Shown here one piece after another: positions 46,601 through 59,200 of a stretch of DNA of 64,000 nucleotides. The stretch is from Lycocorax pyrrhopterus obiensis (Eukaryota > Chordata > Aves > Passeriformes > Paradisaeidae): the NCBI GenBank assembly GCA_014706295.1, contig JACSVZ010000003.1:204473-268472 (forward strand), written 5' to 3'. Made by a program: the position numbers and the translations under genes. The notes beneath the pieces are model-generated. The model was not told the DNA's origin. It searched no databases and saw only the letters and a list, made by a program, of their open reading frames with translations. Position 1 is the first letter of the stretch. The number at the start of each line of letters is the position of its first letter.

Positions 46601-48675
46601 GCCAAAAACCTACAGCGAAGCCTTAAGGAAGGTTAAGCTGCCCTCAAGCCCAGAGTAAAAGCTAAGATGAGGAAGGAGAAAGTAATTTCTAGGTGAATTA
46701 CAGAGCCAGCTCTCAGCCTTTGGCTGATCATTGCTCTTCTGTGCCTCAGCCTCCCCGACTGAGTCATCAAGTGTGTCCTCATTTACTTCTCTCTGTAGAA
46801 ACCTTTGACTGTAGAAACCTTTGAGACTTGTATTTCAAAACCACTTTGGGAGTAAAATCAGTGGCGAGACAGGCAGCAGCAGGCACTGGATGCCCTTCAC
46901 AGCAGCGCCCATGCAGGAAAGGAGGATGCTCTGCACTGATGCTGGGCTGGCTCCTCCCGCCCGCTCTGCTCAGCAGCCGGCGATTGCCACAGCAACAGGA
47001 AACAGAGGAGAAAAGTATTTCTCCAGAACGGATTTGGTTGCTTTTAAGTGGATGAACATAGCAGAGTTTGTTTATAAACGTCAAGAGCAGGTCGGTGTGA
47101 AATTGGAAATGCGAGAGGGGTTTGGCTGGGTGAGCAACACGCGAGGTGAGGGGATGGAACACCTGAGCCAGCTGTGGTTCTGGAGAGCTGCGGAGTCTCA
47201 GCACTCAAGAAACCTTGTCACTAACGCAGACAGTGCTGCTCACCCCCTCTGTCCCCAAACTCCACCACGGGGCTGAGCTAGAGTGATCTGCCTTCCCAAA
47301 AATAGACCCTAGTGCTGGAGCTCCAACCCCATTGCCAGCCAAGCCTTGTAAACAGACAGCAAACAGGGGCAGGGAGGTCGAGCAGGAGCCTGTGCTCCGC
47401 CCCAAAACGCTTTGAGAGGCTCATTAAACCAGTTAATGGCGCGGGAGCAGCGCTGACACCATGCCGCCGAATCTCCTTTGTAACAACACCCCAAAGGACT
47501 CCAGCATTTGGCTGGAGCTCTAAGGGACACAGGAGCTCTCAGGAGTCCAGTCCAGCTGTGCCAGGAGTGAGAGTGGGCAGCACATCCCAAAAAACACAGA
47601 AGGTAAAAATCCAATTCTTGGATGAACAGCGAGGTTTTCCATGTGCTCTGATGATGATGATGGCTGGGTTAAACACCCAGGCAGTAAAACTCACCCTCAC
47701 CGCCTGCCCTCGCAGCTGCCCCTTCCACCAGGCATTTGGGACACAGCTGCTCCCTAAAGGAGACCTCGGGGGAAGCAGGGCGAGAACTACAGAAACACTT
47801 TGAACAGTCACATTTTTGTGATTGTCCTGGCAGCCCCTTCGCAGCACACTCAGCTCACTGAGGGAACAACTGCAGCCAGACAAGTGACAGGCAGGGTCGA
47901 GGACCTGGACACCTCCCGGGTCAGAGGCACATCCTGCAATCCCCAGTGACAAGCTACGTATCCAGAGAGCCTGCCTGGCCATGCACCACATTCCTCTTCA
48001 TCTGAGACATTGATTCAGCCAGGTACTTGGCAATAAAAGGCTGCAGAAGCAGTGAAAGGGCTCACTATAATACATTAATTAAATAAAGGTAGCAGTGCCT
48101 CAGAATTTAAGTGAATATGCAACACCACCACTAAACAGGGTGTGTAACACGGCGTGGTTGGGTGGCTGAAGGAGAAGGCTCATGCCTCTGCTCGGCTGAC
48201 TGGCTGCATCCATTAATTACATCCCCATTAGGCAGGCAGGAAATGCTCCCACCAGCAGCACCTTCCTGCTCTGTCATTCAGCCCAGGAACATGACAGATA
48301 GAGCAAAGCTGAGGCGTAATCGAGATGGAGCACCTGCCAGGCAGGATGGATAGGGAGGAACCCCTCTGCTCGGAGTCTGTGCGGGTTATTGATACCTTGG
48401 GTTAGGTGACAAGATAAAGAGACCCTGCATGCCTCGGGAAGGCCACAGCCAGTGTTGGAGGCTGTTCACATCCATTACAAGGCACATTGGATGAGATTCC
48501 CCCCGAGGCCCTCAGCACCGGGGTAGCAGAGGCCAGCACGATTCTACTGCATCCTTCATGCTCCCTTTGGCCCTCGTGGGATTTCAGAGCAAATGAAGCC
48601 TTCAGACTTCTTTGAGAAAGCCAGGTTAGCACTGAGAGGTGCCCAGTCCTGCTCACTGCTCCAGAGACTCCTCAC
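43661..48675. other. intergenic, nothing specific recognised
   Basis: Unique sequence, GC falling gradually to the right. A T17 tract lies at 44949-44965. AT islands at 46,315-46,400 and 48,020-48,130 (CATTAATTAAATAAAGG) could be regulatory. No splice-bounded exon or transposon was recognised. Confidence 0.5.
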
Positions 48676-48870
48676 TGGGCCCTGGCACAGGGTGCCCAGA
48701 GAAGCTGTGGCTGCCCCTGGATCCCTGGAAGTGTCCAAGGCCAGGATGGATGGGGCTTGGAGCAACCTGGGATAGTGGAAGGTGTCCCTGCCATGGCAGG
48801 GGGCTGGAAGATGATTAAGGTCCCTTTAAGGTCCCTTCCAACCCAAACCATTCTGTGATTCCATGATTCC
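48676..48870 (+). mobile_element. CR1 LINE 3' end, longest copy in the window
   Basis: About 195 bases of CR1 3' region: GTGCCCAGAGAAGCTGTGGC, CTGGAAGTGTCCAAGGCCAG, GATGGGGCTTGGAGCAACCT, CCTGCCATGGCAGGGGGCTG, then ACCATTCTGTGATTCCATGA. It reaches the terminal ATTCTGTG/ATTCCATG octamer repeat. A small internal duplication (AAGGTCCCTTTAAGGTCCCT) sits at about 48,819-48,838. The open frame across it is not a real gene. Confidence 0.95.
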
Positions 48871-51214
48871 CTCCAAGGACAGTCCAGAATCTGTCTTCCA
48901 TACCCCACCTCCCTTGCCCAGACACACCACACAGGCAGCCCAGGTATGAGAGCACCAACATTGCAGCTTTGCACCCCAAAATATCTGCTAAATACTCCCC
49001 TTCACAGCACCTGGAAATGGCAGACAAGCAAGCACCTGTGTCTACTCAGATGGACAAAATCCTCCAGGAGCAAAGCCCTGCTGTGGCAGAGCCACTCACT
49101 GGGTTGCCACCAATTGTCCCTTCCTTGGAACAGACAAGGGTTTATCCATCAGGGGACACACACTGCATTTCTGTATTTCACCCGCACTTTCAAAGCTCTT
49201 CCCAAAATCGTTATTTCAATGAAAGAGGAAACAAATCAATAGTTTTGAATTCTCTCAGGGGAAAATGAGAGCAAGAGGCTGAGGCAGGGCTGGTAACAAC
49301 CCTACCATGTTTTATTTCCCTTTCCTGAACTGCAAAACTCCAGGCTTGGTCCAAAATGAGACCTAATCAATACTTAAGTGCTGAGATCCCATTACACACT
49401 GAGCATCCCTGGGTCCCAGGTTAACGGGTCAAACTCTCCTTCATGTCTTAGTTTTCCAGACAGTCTTAAACCAATTGTTTCAGCAATTCCCAATCTCAAT
49501 GGATGAGATTTTTACTACCCCAGAAATCCTTTCCAACAGAATCTTTGCCTCCTGCTTTTATACTCATTTTGTGCAACTGCATTACACGATTTAGTATCAT
49601 CAGTATTCAGAGTCTTCCACATTACGTGATGCCTCGTGATGTGCGAGATTTGGAATGTTTCTTCTCGAATCACGTCAGAAAAAAAAATTCCTGTGGCTAT
49701 TAGGCAGTGTTACTAAATTTTAGTTCATGGGCAAAAGGCTATTTCTTCTCCAAAATGAGTAATTCTTCAGTGTTAACAGGAGCTTGACATGATCAAGCAG
49801 CTGCCTTCAACTGTCTGACAGAAATCAATTAATTGTTTATCAAACACCCTAAAAAAAAAAGGAAAAAGCCCAAAACAAAAAACTTGACTTACCTCCTCAT
49901 TTAATGATGGAAGCAGACATGGAGCTCCATCCATGTGTCCTGAGCCTGTCCTCCAAACCCATGTCAGCCAGTGCCACCAGTCTGTTCACTTTAAAACCCT
50001 TCAGTCACCAATTCCAAACAGGATTTAAACCATCAAGCAGAAACCTTGACTAAAGACACCCATTTTCCCCCTGGACTTGCATTTGTATTTATATTTGTTA
50101 AAGCTTGTTAGCTCTCATGACCTGGGCTGGCCATTAAACCTGCAGAGATCTGCAGGCAGCACCCACCCTCCAAAGAATCCTAAACTCAATAAAAATAAGG
50201 AGCATTAATAAAGTGAAATGAAAAATGTACATTTCATCACTATTCTGCCTTCCCCCCCACCCCAACCCCCCCCAAGATTCAGGGCAGAACATGGGGATGC
50301 AAATTAGAACTAAATGAAAAATGACAAAGCTACCTGAGGCATCCAGAGAACTGATAGCTTTCAAATGTGAGATTGATGGAATAAATCAGCAGCTGCTTCC
50401 CGTGGGTTACAGCTCTCGGTTCCAAAGCCCTACAAATGCCTGGCTTTGCTCAGAGCATTGCTATTTTAGAACCAAAGGCTTAAGTAACTCTTCCTGTGCT
50501 GCTGTTCAGCATTTTAATTATGTGAGGGGAGTTGAGACACCCATCCTGTTCAGATATACACCATGGAGAATATTTTGCATTTCTTTTGTCACCTAAATGT
50601 TATTTAAATGTTGGTCCCAAGGTTTCTTTGAGCCACTCTCCCCTTCTGCTTATTTATTAGCATCACATTAGAGTGGAAAAAAACCCCCAAATATTTTGTG
50701 GGGCTTTTGGTTCTCATAAACCCAAGCTGTTCTTTGTGCCTATTTAAAAATTAAAATCAGTATTTTACAGAAAAGCATTCTTGCATAAAAAGAAGGAATC
50801 TAAATAAACAGAATTACTCCACTGTAAAGTGATAAGTACTTAAGTATTACAAGATGTTTTGGCATCCCCAAAGTTTGAGCTGATGTTAAACATTAAAGGG
50901 GTTTTCCACATTCAGCAAAACATTGCAATAGTGGAATTCTTTAACTGTAAGAAATTTGGAGTTTCATTGACAACAGGTTTTCAATAAATCATAGAAAAAA
51001 AGAAACATGCATTCTTTTGTTTTCTAAATATTTCACTGTATATTAAATTCTTAGTTTTAGAATTGGGCAAACTAAAAATAGTAGCAGCAAACCTTAGACA
51101 CCCATTCAGATTTTATGAATATTTCAGTGTTTGCTTCTATGGAACAAGAACCCAAAAGCTGCTTTTTCTTTTTTCTGAAGGAGGAAGAACCTCAGTTATT
51201 CACAAGGGTCACAG
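48871..51214. other. AT-rich region downstream of SUDS3
   Basis: Base composition changes to AT-rich at about 49.2 kb and stays so to the end of the window. This stretch lies beyond the preferred SUDS3 poly(A) signal in SUDS3 sense, though another AATAAA at 50653-50658 could extend the transcript. It includes the G-rich (minus strand) run at 50252-50273. No separate gene was recognised. Confidence 0.45.
50252..50273 (-). promoter_or_regulatory. G-run (G-quadruplex-type) downstream of SUDS3
   Basis: In SUDS3 sense it reads GGGGGGGG TT GGGG T GGGGGGG. G-rich pause elements downstream of poly(A) sites promote polymerase pausing and termination; the position, about 1 kb past the preferred poly(A) signal, fits but does not prove this. 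Confidence 0.35.
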
Positions 51215-51235
51215 CTATTTCTTGCTCTTTTAGGC

Positions 51236-51241
51236 TTTATT
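51236..51241 (-). terminator. SUDS3: candidate distal SUDS3 poly(A) signal AATAAA
   Basis: Canonical hexamer in SUDS3 sense followed by a G/T-containing stretch (TAGCTGTGACCCTTGTG). It is chosen as the preferred end because the resulting UTR length agrees with the mammalian gene. Confidence 0.45.
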
Positions 51242-52504
51242 TTCTTTAATGTCCCCAGAAATTTACAAAAAACAAGGCAAACAATTACGGTTTCTGTCAT
51301 TAAATCCCTTTGTCTCTTTACAAAATTCCAGGCAGAGCACATAAACTAAAAAAGACAATTTTGTGTATTAGCATTTGTCCTTGGTAAAAGCCTCATTGGA
51401 AACCTTTCCATGAGTATCACGTCAAAAAGCCCCTGGAAGTTGGCTCCCTGATCTGGCTTCCTTCCATTGGAACATCTAATGGCTGGGGGGGTGATGTCTT
51501 TTTTATTTTACACGTATCAACATCACAGTCCATTGCTCAAGGCAATAAAAAAAATGTTTAATATGAGTCAACAGCCAACTGCAATTTAACCCTCAATAAA
51601 AGTCTATTTTTGGCAGAAGGTACACCTTTCTTTAAAATTACTGTAACGATGAGTTAAAGCCATTTCCTAAACTTACTTTGAATGCTGTTCATAATGAGGA
51701 TTAAACTGTTCCATACCTGCAGCAAAGCTGTTTCTGTTCAGAGGGTTGGGATCCTTCAAGACTAATGATAAGCAGGCAAAGAGCAGACAGAAAAGCCAAT
51801 TTTCTCATAGAATTCAAGCAAGACCTTGTCCATCTCCTTGAGTAACTTGTCTCTATTTTTCCAACCCGTGGCAGGAAATCTTCAATTCTACAGCCGATGT
51901 CTCTACTCTTGATCTCCACATGCCTCATCCTCACCACAGAACTACTTGTGCATCCTTTTAGGATTAAAAAAAAGAAAGCACTTGCTTCCCTGAGTGCACA
52001 GCAAGGCACTGCAGTTTATCACTTCCAGCCCTGTAAATGGCTCAGGCCACTACAGAACAGCCTGCCAGGATAAAAAAAATATAGGATACAATATTCATTT
52101 ACTCTGTGAGACACAGCTACTCTTTATGGTGATCGACAAAGGCAAGGCAGACTTTCATTTCATCAAGAAACTGAGGATGAAGTAGCCTATAAACAAAATT
52201 CCTTCAGTGTAGCAGTTAAGTTTGAGCCATTTCCAACAGTACAACCCCTACTCAGGGCTGCCAAAAGCAGAAATAAGCAGTTCAAAGGCTGACCCAAGGG
52301 TACTGGAGAAACTGGCAAGGAATTCTGACAGAAGGAGGTCGTACAAACCTCATGCGTCCTTCCTGGAGACACAAGATTGGCATGGAAGTTTGAGACCAGG
52401 GTTTGCCAACTTCCATGAGGAAGCAGTGCCCTGATTCATCATCAGTTCATGGAGCCCCTCTCCCTGTCCAACATACACTGATGTCCCATCCACATTTCTA
52501 TTTT

Positions 52505-52510
52505 TTTATT
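52505..52510 (-). terminator. SUDS3: candidate proximal SUDS3 poly(A) signal AATAAA
   Basis: Canonical hexamer in an A-rich context (AATAAAAAAATAG) in SUDS3 sense. Usage is unknown. Confidence 0.3.
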
Positions 52511-52672
52511 AACACCCCAAATTACCCCAGAACAGGGAACACCACAGCAGCAGATGGCTGTTGGCAAAGTATCTCCCCAACACTGAACCCAAGTCCCCAG
52601 CTATTCCCACAAATACATGTATTGATAAAGTGATACAGACAGGAAATAAATCCTGCTACTTCCTTAGCACGT

Positions 52673-52678
52673 TTTATT
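52673..52678 (-). terminator. SUDS3: candidate proximal SUDS3 poly(A) signal AATAAA
   Basis: AATAATAAAACG in SUDS3 sense, the first canonical hexamer met after the stop codon (about 1.8 kb downstream). Confidence 0.35.
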
Positions 52679-54453
52679 ATTAGAACGATGTTCATTTAAA
52701 GACTCAGTGACAAATCCTGTCTGGTACATCATCACCTTATCAAAAACCTGTGACATGTGCAGAGAATGTTAAGTTATATTAAGTAAGCTGTTAACTTGAC
52801 ACAATCCAGCCTGCTGCTTTCTGCCTGCCTAAGCTGCAGTAGAGATGGCACATTGTCAAGGGGTGGGAAACACCCTCTCCTTCCTTGCCAGAGCTCCAGA
52901 TCCACTCAAAACTGCAAACACAGCAAAAATCAAGTCAGGTGTCTCAGTCACATCAGGAACTCAGCCATCACACTCCACTCCAGACCCACATACAGGCGTC
53001 AGTTTTTGGGATGTGACTGCCACCCAACTGCAGGAAGGAAACGGGCACAGTCATTGCAGCTCCCCGCCCTTTACTCCATTTATCCAGACACCAAAGAAAG
53101 GCTTGACGGATGTTAACAAGAAGGCAGCTCAAAAGCAAAACCAAAAGATGCCTCGAAGTGACAGATCTTGAGAAAGACAGAATTTACAATTTTTTCACTT
53201 GTAATCAAAAGGAGCACAAAGTTGTTCTGCACAGAAGGCAGAAATGTGACAGCACTGCCAGGGCACCATGTGGCTCCTGCCAAGGCAGTCACACATGGCA
53301 TTGGTGGTTCCAGCCATCAGCAAATGACTGGGAATAATAAAAGAATGCCAGAGTCAGATCTTTAAACACCTAGGGAGTACCTCAATGTCATTCTTTGGAC
53401 ATTTTCACTTGTGCTGCAGAAGGGCAAGCGTAGAAACCCAGTGTTACCTCCTGTAATTAAAAAAGCCTCCAAGGGGAGCCCTTTGCACAGCATTTCAGGG
53501 AATGAAGGTTCCAGCTAACAGCACGTCAACGCCACTTTCTACTCTATACCAGGCTCCTTGGGAGGATACTACAGATCCAGGATCTCCTGTCAGCAGGATC
53601 CCACCTGTTATTCTGAGCATTCATTACAAAAGTGAAATTGATCTTTTGCCTCTCTACATCTGTGAGTGATTATAGACACGCAGAGTTCATATAGCCTTGC
53701 TATCTGCAAAATCCAGGTAATTGTTCCTTTAATTTAGTCATCCACCTATTCCAGGTAATCTGTATCAGCAAACAGACATACTCTGCTTGTTCGCTGAAGG
53801 GTTTTTTAATGTGAAGAGAAACGGAAGCTTCTGACTAACCACACATGACTCTGAGCTACATTAAAATCACTGTATTTTCAGCAGTTTCTGAGCTGTTCAC
53901 GCCATCCTAAAAAAGTCTCAGTGCTCCAGTCTTTCAACAGTCCACCCAATAAAGCTGGTGTTGTGCACCAGGTATTCTGGAGGCATCTCTCAGCTGCAGC
54001 TGAAACCTGGCAGGATTCCTCTTTTGCCCAAAATCCTGAGCCTTGCAGGAAAACAAGGCCAAAAAGCATGAATAATCTCAAGTCTTGACAGGCAAAGCTT
54101 CTTCCATGGGTCTGACTCCCAAAAGAAACATGATGATGGTTTTGACACACGAGTCCCATCTGCGCACCACGAAACAACAATGAAAAGGAGGATGATGCAA
54201 AGTCTTCTCAAACAGTCACCCAAAATACAAAGGGAGCGTACAGAAGCTTGATGCAAAATCCAGAAATAGTCCAGGGCAGTGCTTGGGCATCACTAAAGGT
54301 TTAAGGACTACTGAGGATTATGTGGCCAGCCACAAAGTGTCTTGTCAGAGGACAGGACTGTTCCCTGCTGCTGGGAGGAGCGAGCAGCCTGTGAGCTCCT
54401 GGGAGAGGTTTGGTGATCCGTTAAAAACCAGGAAAGGGCCGGGGAGAGCAGAG

Positions 54454-54552
54454 TCAGGCGGCCGAGCGCCGGCGGATCACGAACACGCCCCGCTGCAGCT
54501 GCCCCAGGTAGATCCTCATCTTGGTGCTGTCGCTGGTTTTCCTCACCCAGAT
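54454..54552 (-). CDS. SUDS3: SUDS3 last coding exon
   Basis: Encodes [32 protein letters not shown] and TGA, 32 residues. This is the nearly invariant C-terminus of SDS3, the Sin3-HDAC corepressor subunit that supports HDAC1 assembly and activity. It forms the end of the C-terminal Tudor-like globular region described for the SDS3/BRMS1 family. The exon starts in phase 0 after a good acceptor (CTTTTTCTCTTGCAG). The only difference from the human tail I recall is Val for Leu in RG(V/L)FV. It is more CpG-rich than the surrounding AT-rich DNA, as expected for conserved coding sequence. Confidence 0.97.
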   Translation of the reverse strand: MWVRKTSDSTKMRIYLGQLQRGVFVIRRRSAA

Positions 54553-56187
54553 CTGCAAGAGAAAAAGGGCAAAAAGAATGGGGCAGGGAGATTAATTAGG
54601 GGAGAAAAAAGGAAAACTCACAGCAAGCAATACACAGACAAATTAACTCTGTATCTTAGTGGCAGAGCTGAGCACCTCAGGGGGCACAGATCAATGAGGT
54701 TAATCCGTCTCCCTCCCCACCTCAGGCATTTGCAACATGAGTAGAAAATGAAATAAGGTGTCTAAACTTCACCTCCTTAACTTCCTGCTCAAAACAGTCC
54801 TCAAGAAAAATTACTCTTTCAAGCACCATCAGGAAAGCAGGTTCCTCTTGCTACTACAGTTCACAACAGAACCGTGGCACTGAGCTTTGCCTAATCAAGA
54901 ATAAGTCTCTCTAGATCCACAGATCATAAAATTTTCTGTCCTGGGATTTGCCCAGACAAGTAACTATTAGTCAAATGAAAAGCTTATTCTGATTCTGTTC
55001 CATGAAGCATTTCCCACAATGTACCACAGAAATTGTGTCTGGAGATAAAAGGGCCTCTCTTTTAAACACCCGCATGGAAGGATTCACACCACGTGTTCCA
55101 GAGGACAAAGTGCTGCCACCAAGGCAGCCACTCCAGAGAGTTTTTGAAATCACCTTCACGGTGTTTAGGTGAAAAAAACCTGTACTTTAAAAATCAAGTC
55201 TGAGCAATTTCCTCTGCATTATATCCTTCTAGTGCATTTCAACATATTTAAATAAATACATTGAGCAAGAATTATCCAGCTCTTAGTAGTGGAATATTTC
55301 AGGAGGGAAGTCCAATATTTTCTACAGCAAAGGATTATAAAGTCATGCTGGCCTATGATTTACACTAAACTTTTCTTTTTTATATATTAGCTATAGGCCT
55401 GGTGCAGTAGATTGATTTAACTCTTATTATTTTAATTATAAATTGACTTTATTAACAGGACCCCTCAATATAAAATAAATTTAGTATTCGCCTGGATTTC
55501 TACTTCAATTATTTCTCCAGAGAAATTAAAATCAACATTCATTGAAAATTATCTCCCAACGGCAATATTTCCAAGGATTTGGCATGTTTTGCTTGCTAAA
55601 AGAATTCAAAAATGCACAAACTTTGAGCAACTGTAGGAAACAAACATGTACAATTTCATATTCTACCACAATATGATGGAATGATACATTAGTTTTGCTA
55701 AATTACAGTAATAACTTTCAACAAATTTTAATGCATCCATGAGCACACTACCACTGGTTGTATCTGAACACCCAACTGAGTGCCACAACTGTCACTGAAA
55801 GGGAACAGCTGTGACACATACAGATCTCACATGCAACTCATTCTGGGGAAAATAAAGTGTTTTCCCTTAGCTGCCACAACAAATTAAAGTTCCTTTATTG
55901 GCTGATTGAGGAGAAGTGCACTCAAGTCTATTATTTCTTTCCCCGAAGTGTCTGGAATCTGCAAGCAAAGAACAAAGTGCTCCCTTTGCCCAAGTGCTGC
56001 AGGAGCTTGCAAAATGTAGGATTATCCTTCAGAAACAGACCACATCTCTTCCCATCTCAAAAAGAGATTTCTCAAGTCAGTTTTATCTTGGGTTCAGCTT
56101 CTTTACACACCAGACTGAATCTATCTTTAGCCCTTACTAGACCCATGTCTTCCCCCCCTCTCCTGACAAATAAAAGCAGCCCAGCAC
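54553..56187 (-). other. SUDS3: SUDS3 last intron (weak donor)
   Basis: About 1.6 kb. The acceptor is strong but the donor is GTGCTG after GAG, lacking the usual +4 A and +5 G. If retained, the frame continues for 17 residues ([16 protein letters not shown] preceded by the normal E) to a TAG. No gene or transposon was seen inside. Confidence 0.88.
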
Positions 56188-56272
56188 CTCGTTGGCACCC
56201 ACAGAACTGATCACACAGCTGATTTTTGTGTTCTCTTTAGACTCCAGGTAAATAGCTTGGCTCTTGTGGTAC
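56188..56272 (-). CDS. SUDS3: SUDS3 penultimate coding exon
   Basis: 85 bases: G completing a Trp codon, then [16 protein letters not shown] and [12 protein letters not shown]. This matches human SUDS3 (about residues 268-296) except conservative changes near ESK(E/D)N. It belongs to the C-terminal Tudor-like domain. It begins in phase 2 after an 18-T polypyrimidine tract ending in GCAG and ends in phase 0 at GAG. Length and phases fit the neighbouring exons exactly. Confidence 0.96.
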
Positions 56273-59200
56273 CTGCAAAAAGAAAAAAAAAAAAAAAAAA
56301 GGAAAACAAAAAAGGAAACGCATGAAACCATTATTGATAAAGCTGGACAGAGTAAATGTGAAGTCTGCCTTTCTTTCCACACCACTTTCTCCATCTTTGC
56401 AAAATAGTGGGTGATCTGATCACACACACACAGTCTGCATTTAATGATATTTTGAAATGCAGGAGGGTCTTAGTTCACTGAAAACAGATTTCACAACTGC
56501 AAGGGGGAGAGGCAGAGCCCCAGCCACAACCCGAGGGAACAGTGACTGACAACACACCCAAGCTCCAAGATTTAATCCAAGCAGCCTTTCCCATTCCAGA
56601 CACAGGATGGATTTCAGAAGGCAACTCCTTATTATGCCTGACAAAATATGACAGAGCAAATCACAGATACTCAGGTTATTCCCCAATACAGAATTACTAG
56701 AGCACCACCACTAGCAAAAGTGAATTACCCTCAATCAGTACAGTCTGTGCATTGTTTAATGAGACTTCAAATTTCTAATGCTGTCGTGTTTTGTGAAAAT
56801 ACCCAAAATGGTAACTAATGGGTGACTGACTTCATAACAAGCTGTAAATGTCTGCCATAAGGAGGCCATGACTAAGCACATCCACTTCATCCCATTTTAG
56901 ATCATATTTTAAGCTCTATATTGTTCTTAATGTGTTGTGTATAAAACAAAGCCTTTGAAATTTGTAACTCTGAATTGTTTGATTCCGTGGACTTGCCTCT
57001 TTCACAGCCCACATTTGTCCAAGTGCTGCAGTGTGCCAGCCCCAAAACCCCAGTTTCTGTTCATTCTGCCTCATTCTGTTTCACAGGCAGAACTAATTAC
57101 ACTGGAACAGGTGATTTTTAAGTAAATCATCTTAATCAAGCAAGCACCAAAATACTTTACAGTTATAAAAGCATGACTGTAGTTCCACCTTTCCCCTAAT
57201 CATGATTTTATCTGGGCAATCCAAGCTGCAGAACCCCTGCACAGATATTCCTTCAGTAGCTACCCAGTGCAACCCCCTGCAGCCTGACTGCTATTTGCAA
57301 AATACATGGATTTATTTAATCTTTACAGTTATTGCTACAATAACCATACTGTACATGTGGAAGTCTTCCAATGATTTATTCCACAATCTCTTCCTACTAG
57401 CTCCTGCAGTCAGAATTTTCACAGTGCTTGCCCGTAACTGGAATGAGTGTCAGCTTTGAGCCTTCCAAACATACTCATTACCCATGGTGGGGGGTGAGGG
57501 AATAAAAAAATCCCCAAATCCTGCAACCTTTAAAACAATGGTTGGGCACAGGTGTCTTTCTCCTTCATTTTGACAGAAACAATGTCAGTAGGTTCCAGGG
57601 CAGTGCAACAGCAACAATGATCTGAGCCAAAAAAATCTCAGTTTAGCAAGTCCAGATGTCATTACATGATATCAAGGAACTCAATAAACTACTACAAACC
57701 CAAGGCCTCACTAAGATGAGACAAAAATCTCAGTCCAGCAGTGCCCCACCATGCCATGCTGTGAGTACTTAAGCAAGGATCTTGATACAATCAGCAGGAG
57801 TGCAGGAGATACCAGGGCAAACAACAGCTCTCAAGTATTCTGTGCCCACAGACAACAAAATACTTTTTCCCCACTTTCAATTTTTGATTACCAGTGAATT
57901 CCAAAGCTGACAACACACATGTCAGAGGCTTCATTCAGCCCTTGGATTTCACATCATGAATTACTCTCCATCAGGAACTTAATGTTAATTGTGCACAGAA
58001 AAGGCAGAGAACCAAGTCAGCAGTGTTTCACTGAAGTTGTCTCAGCTGTCTCACGCTCCACGCTCACAGAGACAGGGCAGCTGAAGGCACAGCACCCTGG
58101 TGCATCAGCTACCTGGTCAGGTCTCACCCTTTTGCCAAGTTTATGCATCCAGAGAGGGACTGAATTGAGGAAATTACCTCAGATGAAAAATGCAATGGGG
58201 TTTAAGTCGGCTTTCAAGAAAGCAAAGAGCCAAACAACTCTCGCTGTTGTAGCAGGTAAAACACACCGAGTGAGGCAAGCAGAAATAATTCCATTTCCTG
58301 CTATACAATATTTTGCTGAAAGGCCAAGATTTCCAGCTGCAACTCCATTGGAAGATTGAAAGAAATCCCTCTGCATTATTGTATGTAGCAAAACTAAAAG
58401 CAAAAAGATGGTTGCTTTACAGTGAACTGTGGTTTAGGATTTGCTGGAGGAACACAGAGCTCTGAGGATAAAATACTGAGTCTAATTCCACATTCACCTG
58501 AAACACTCCACTTTGAAGACATCTGTGAAATGTCTCTGCAAGACTTCATGGGGTTCATTACTGGCCTTAAACATTCCCTGTTTTCAGGTAATTGTCATGC
58601 AGGGCTGCATCAGGAAACAGAGAAAGTCATTCCTGGGCTGTCAGGTTTAGGATTTCTGTGCATGCCAGCACTCTTTATGCACGTTAGGAAGAATTACCCT
58701 CCCCCTACCAAGAGTAACTTCATTATTTTAAAACACCAGCTACTTTGCACAAGTACTGTTACTATCAATCAAAAAAATCTAAGCAGGATTATTACAACCA
58801 AAAAAAATGTAAAATACTGGTCTTAAAACAGTATAAGAACAAGGCAGTCAGGAAAGACAACAGCTGGAATTCCTGACAGCAAGACCCCCATGACAACTGA
58901 ATTCAGCAAGATGAAAATATCTGTTAAGTGTTTTTTTTGTCCCAGCTAGATACCCTTCAGAGAGAGCTGGTGCTTTGGTGAGATTCATCTGAGCTCACTG
59001 AAGCTCTTCCAGGTTTAAACTTAATGGTAAGTTTTGAGCTTTACTGACAGATTACTCCAGATGCCTTTTTTTCCGTTCTTTTTTTACTCATGAACACTTT
59101 TCAAGTACTCCATATGCTTCAAAATTCTGAAGAAAAGTTTATTCATCCAAATATATCCTGGCGATAGTCACTTTACACACAAAAAAAATTTATGAAAGCA

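Larger units (their letters stand above)
51215..54453 (-). other. SUDS3: SUDS3 3' UTR (extent inferred)
   Basis: AT-rich sequence immediately downstream of the SUDS3 stop codon, with no intron or other gene recognised. The human SUDS3 transcript has a 3' UTR of a few kilobases (from memory), and the AATAAA at 51236-51241 would give one of about 3.2 kb. Earlier AATAAA hexamers at 52673-52678 and 52505-52510 would give about 1.8-1.9 kb forms. The true end needs transcript data. Confidence 0.5.

Noticed and set aside
5200..54000. tRNA, rRNA, CRISPR or bacterial-type operon features
   Set aside because: No cloverleaf with B-box, no direct-repeat/spacer array and no ribosome-binding-site-linked frames; the DNA is vertebrate.
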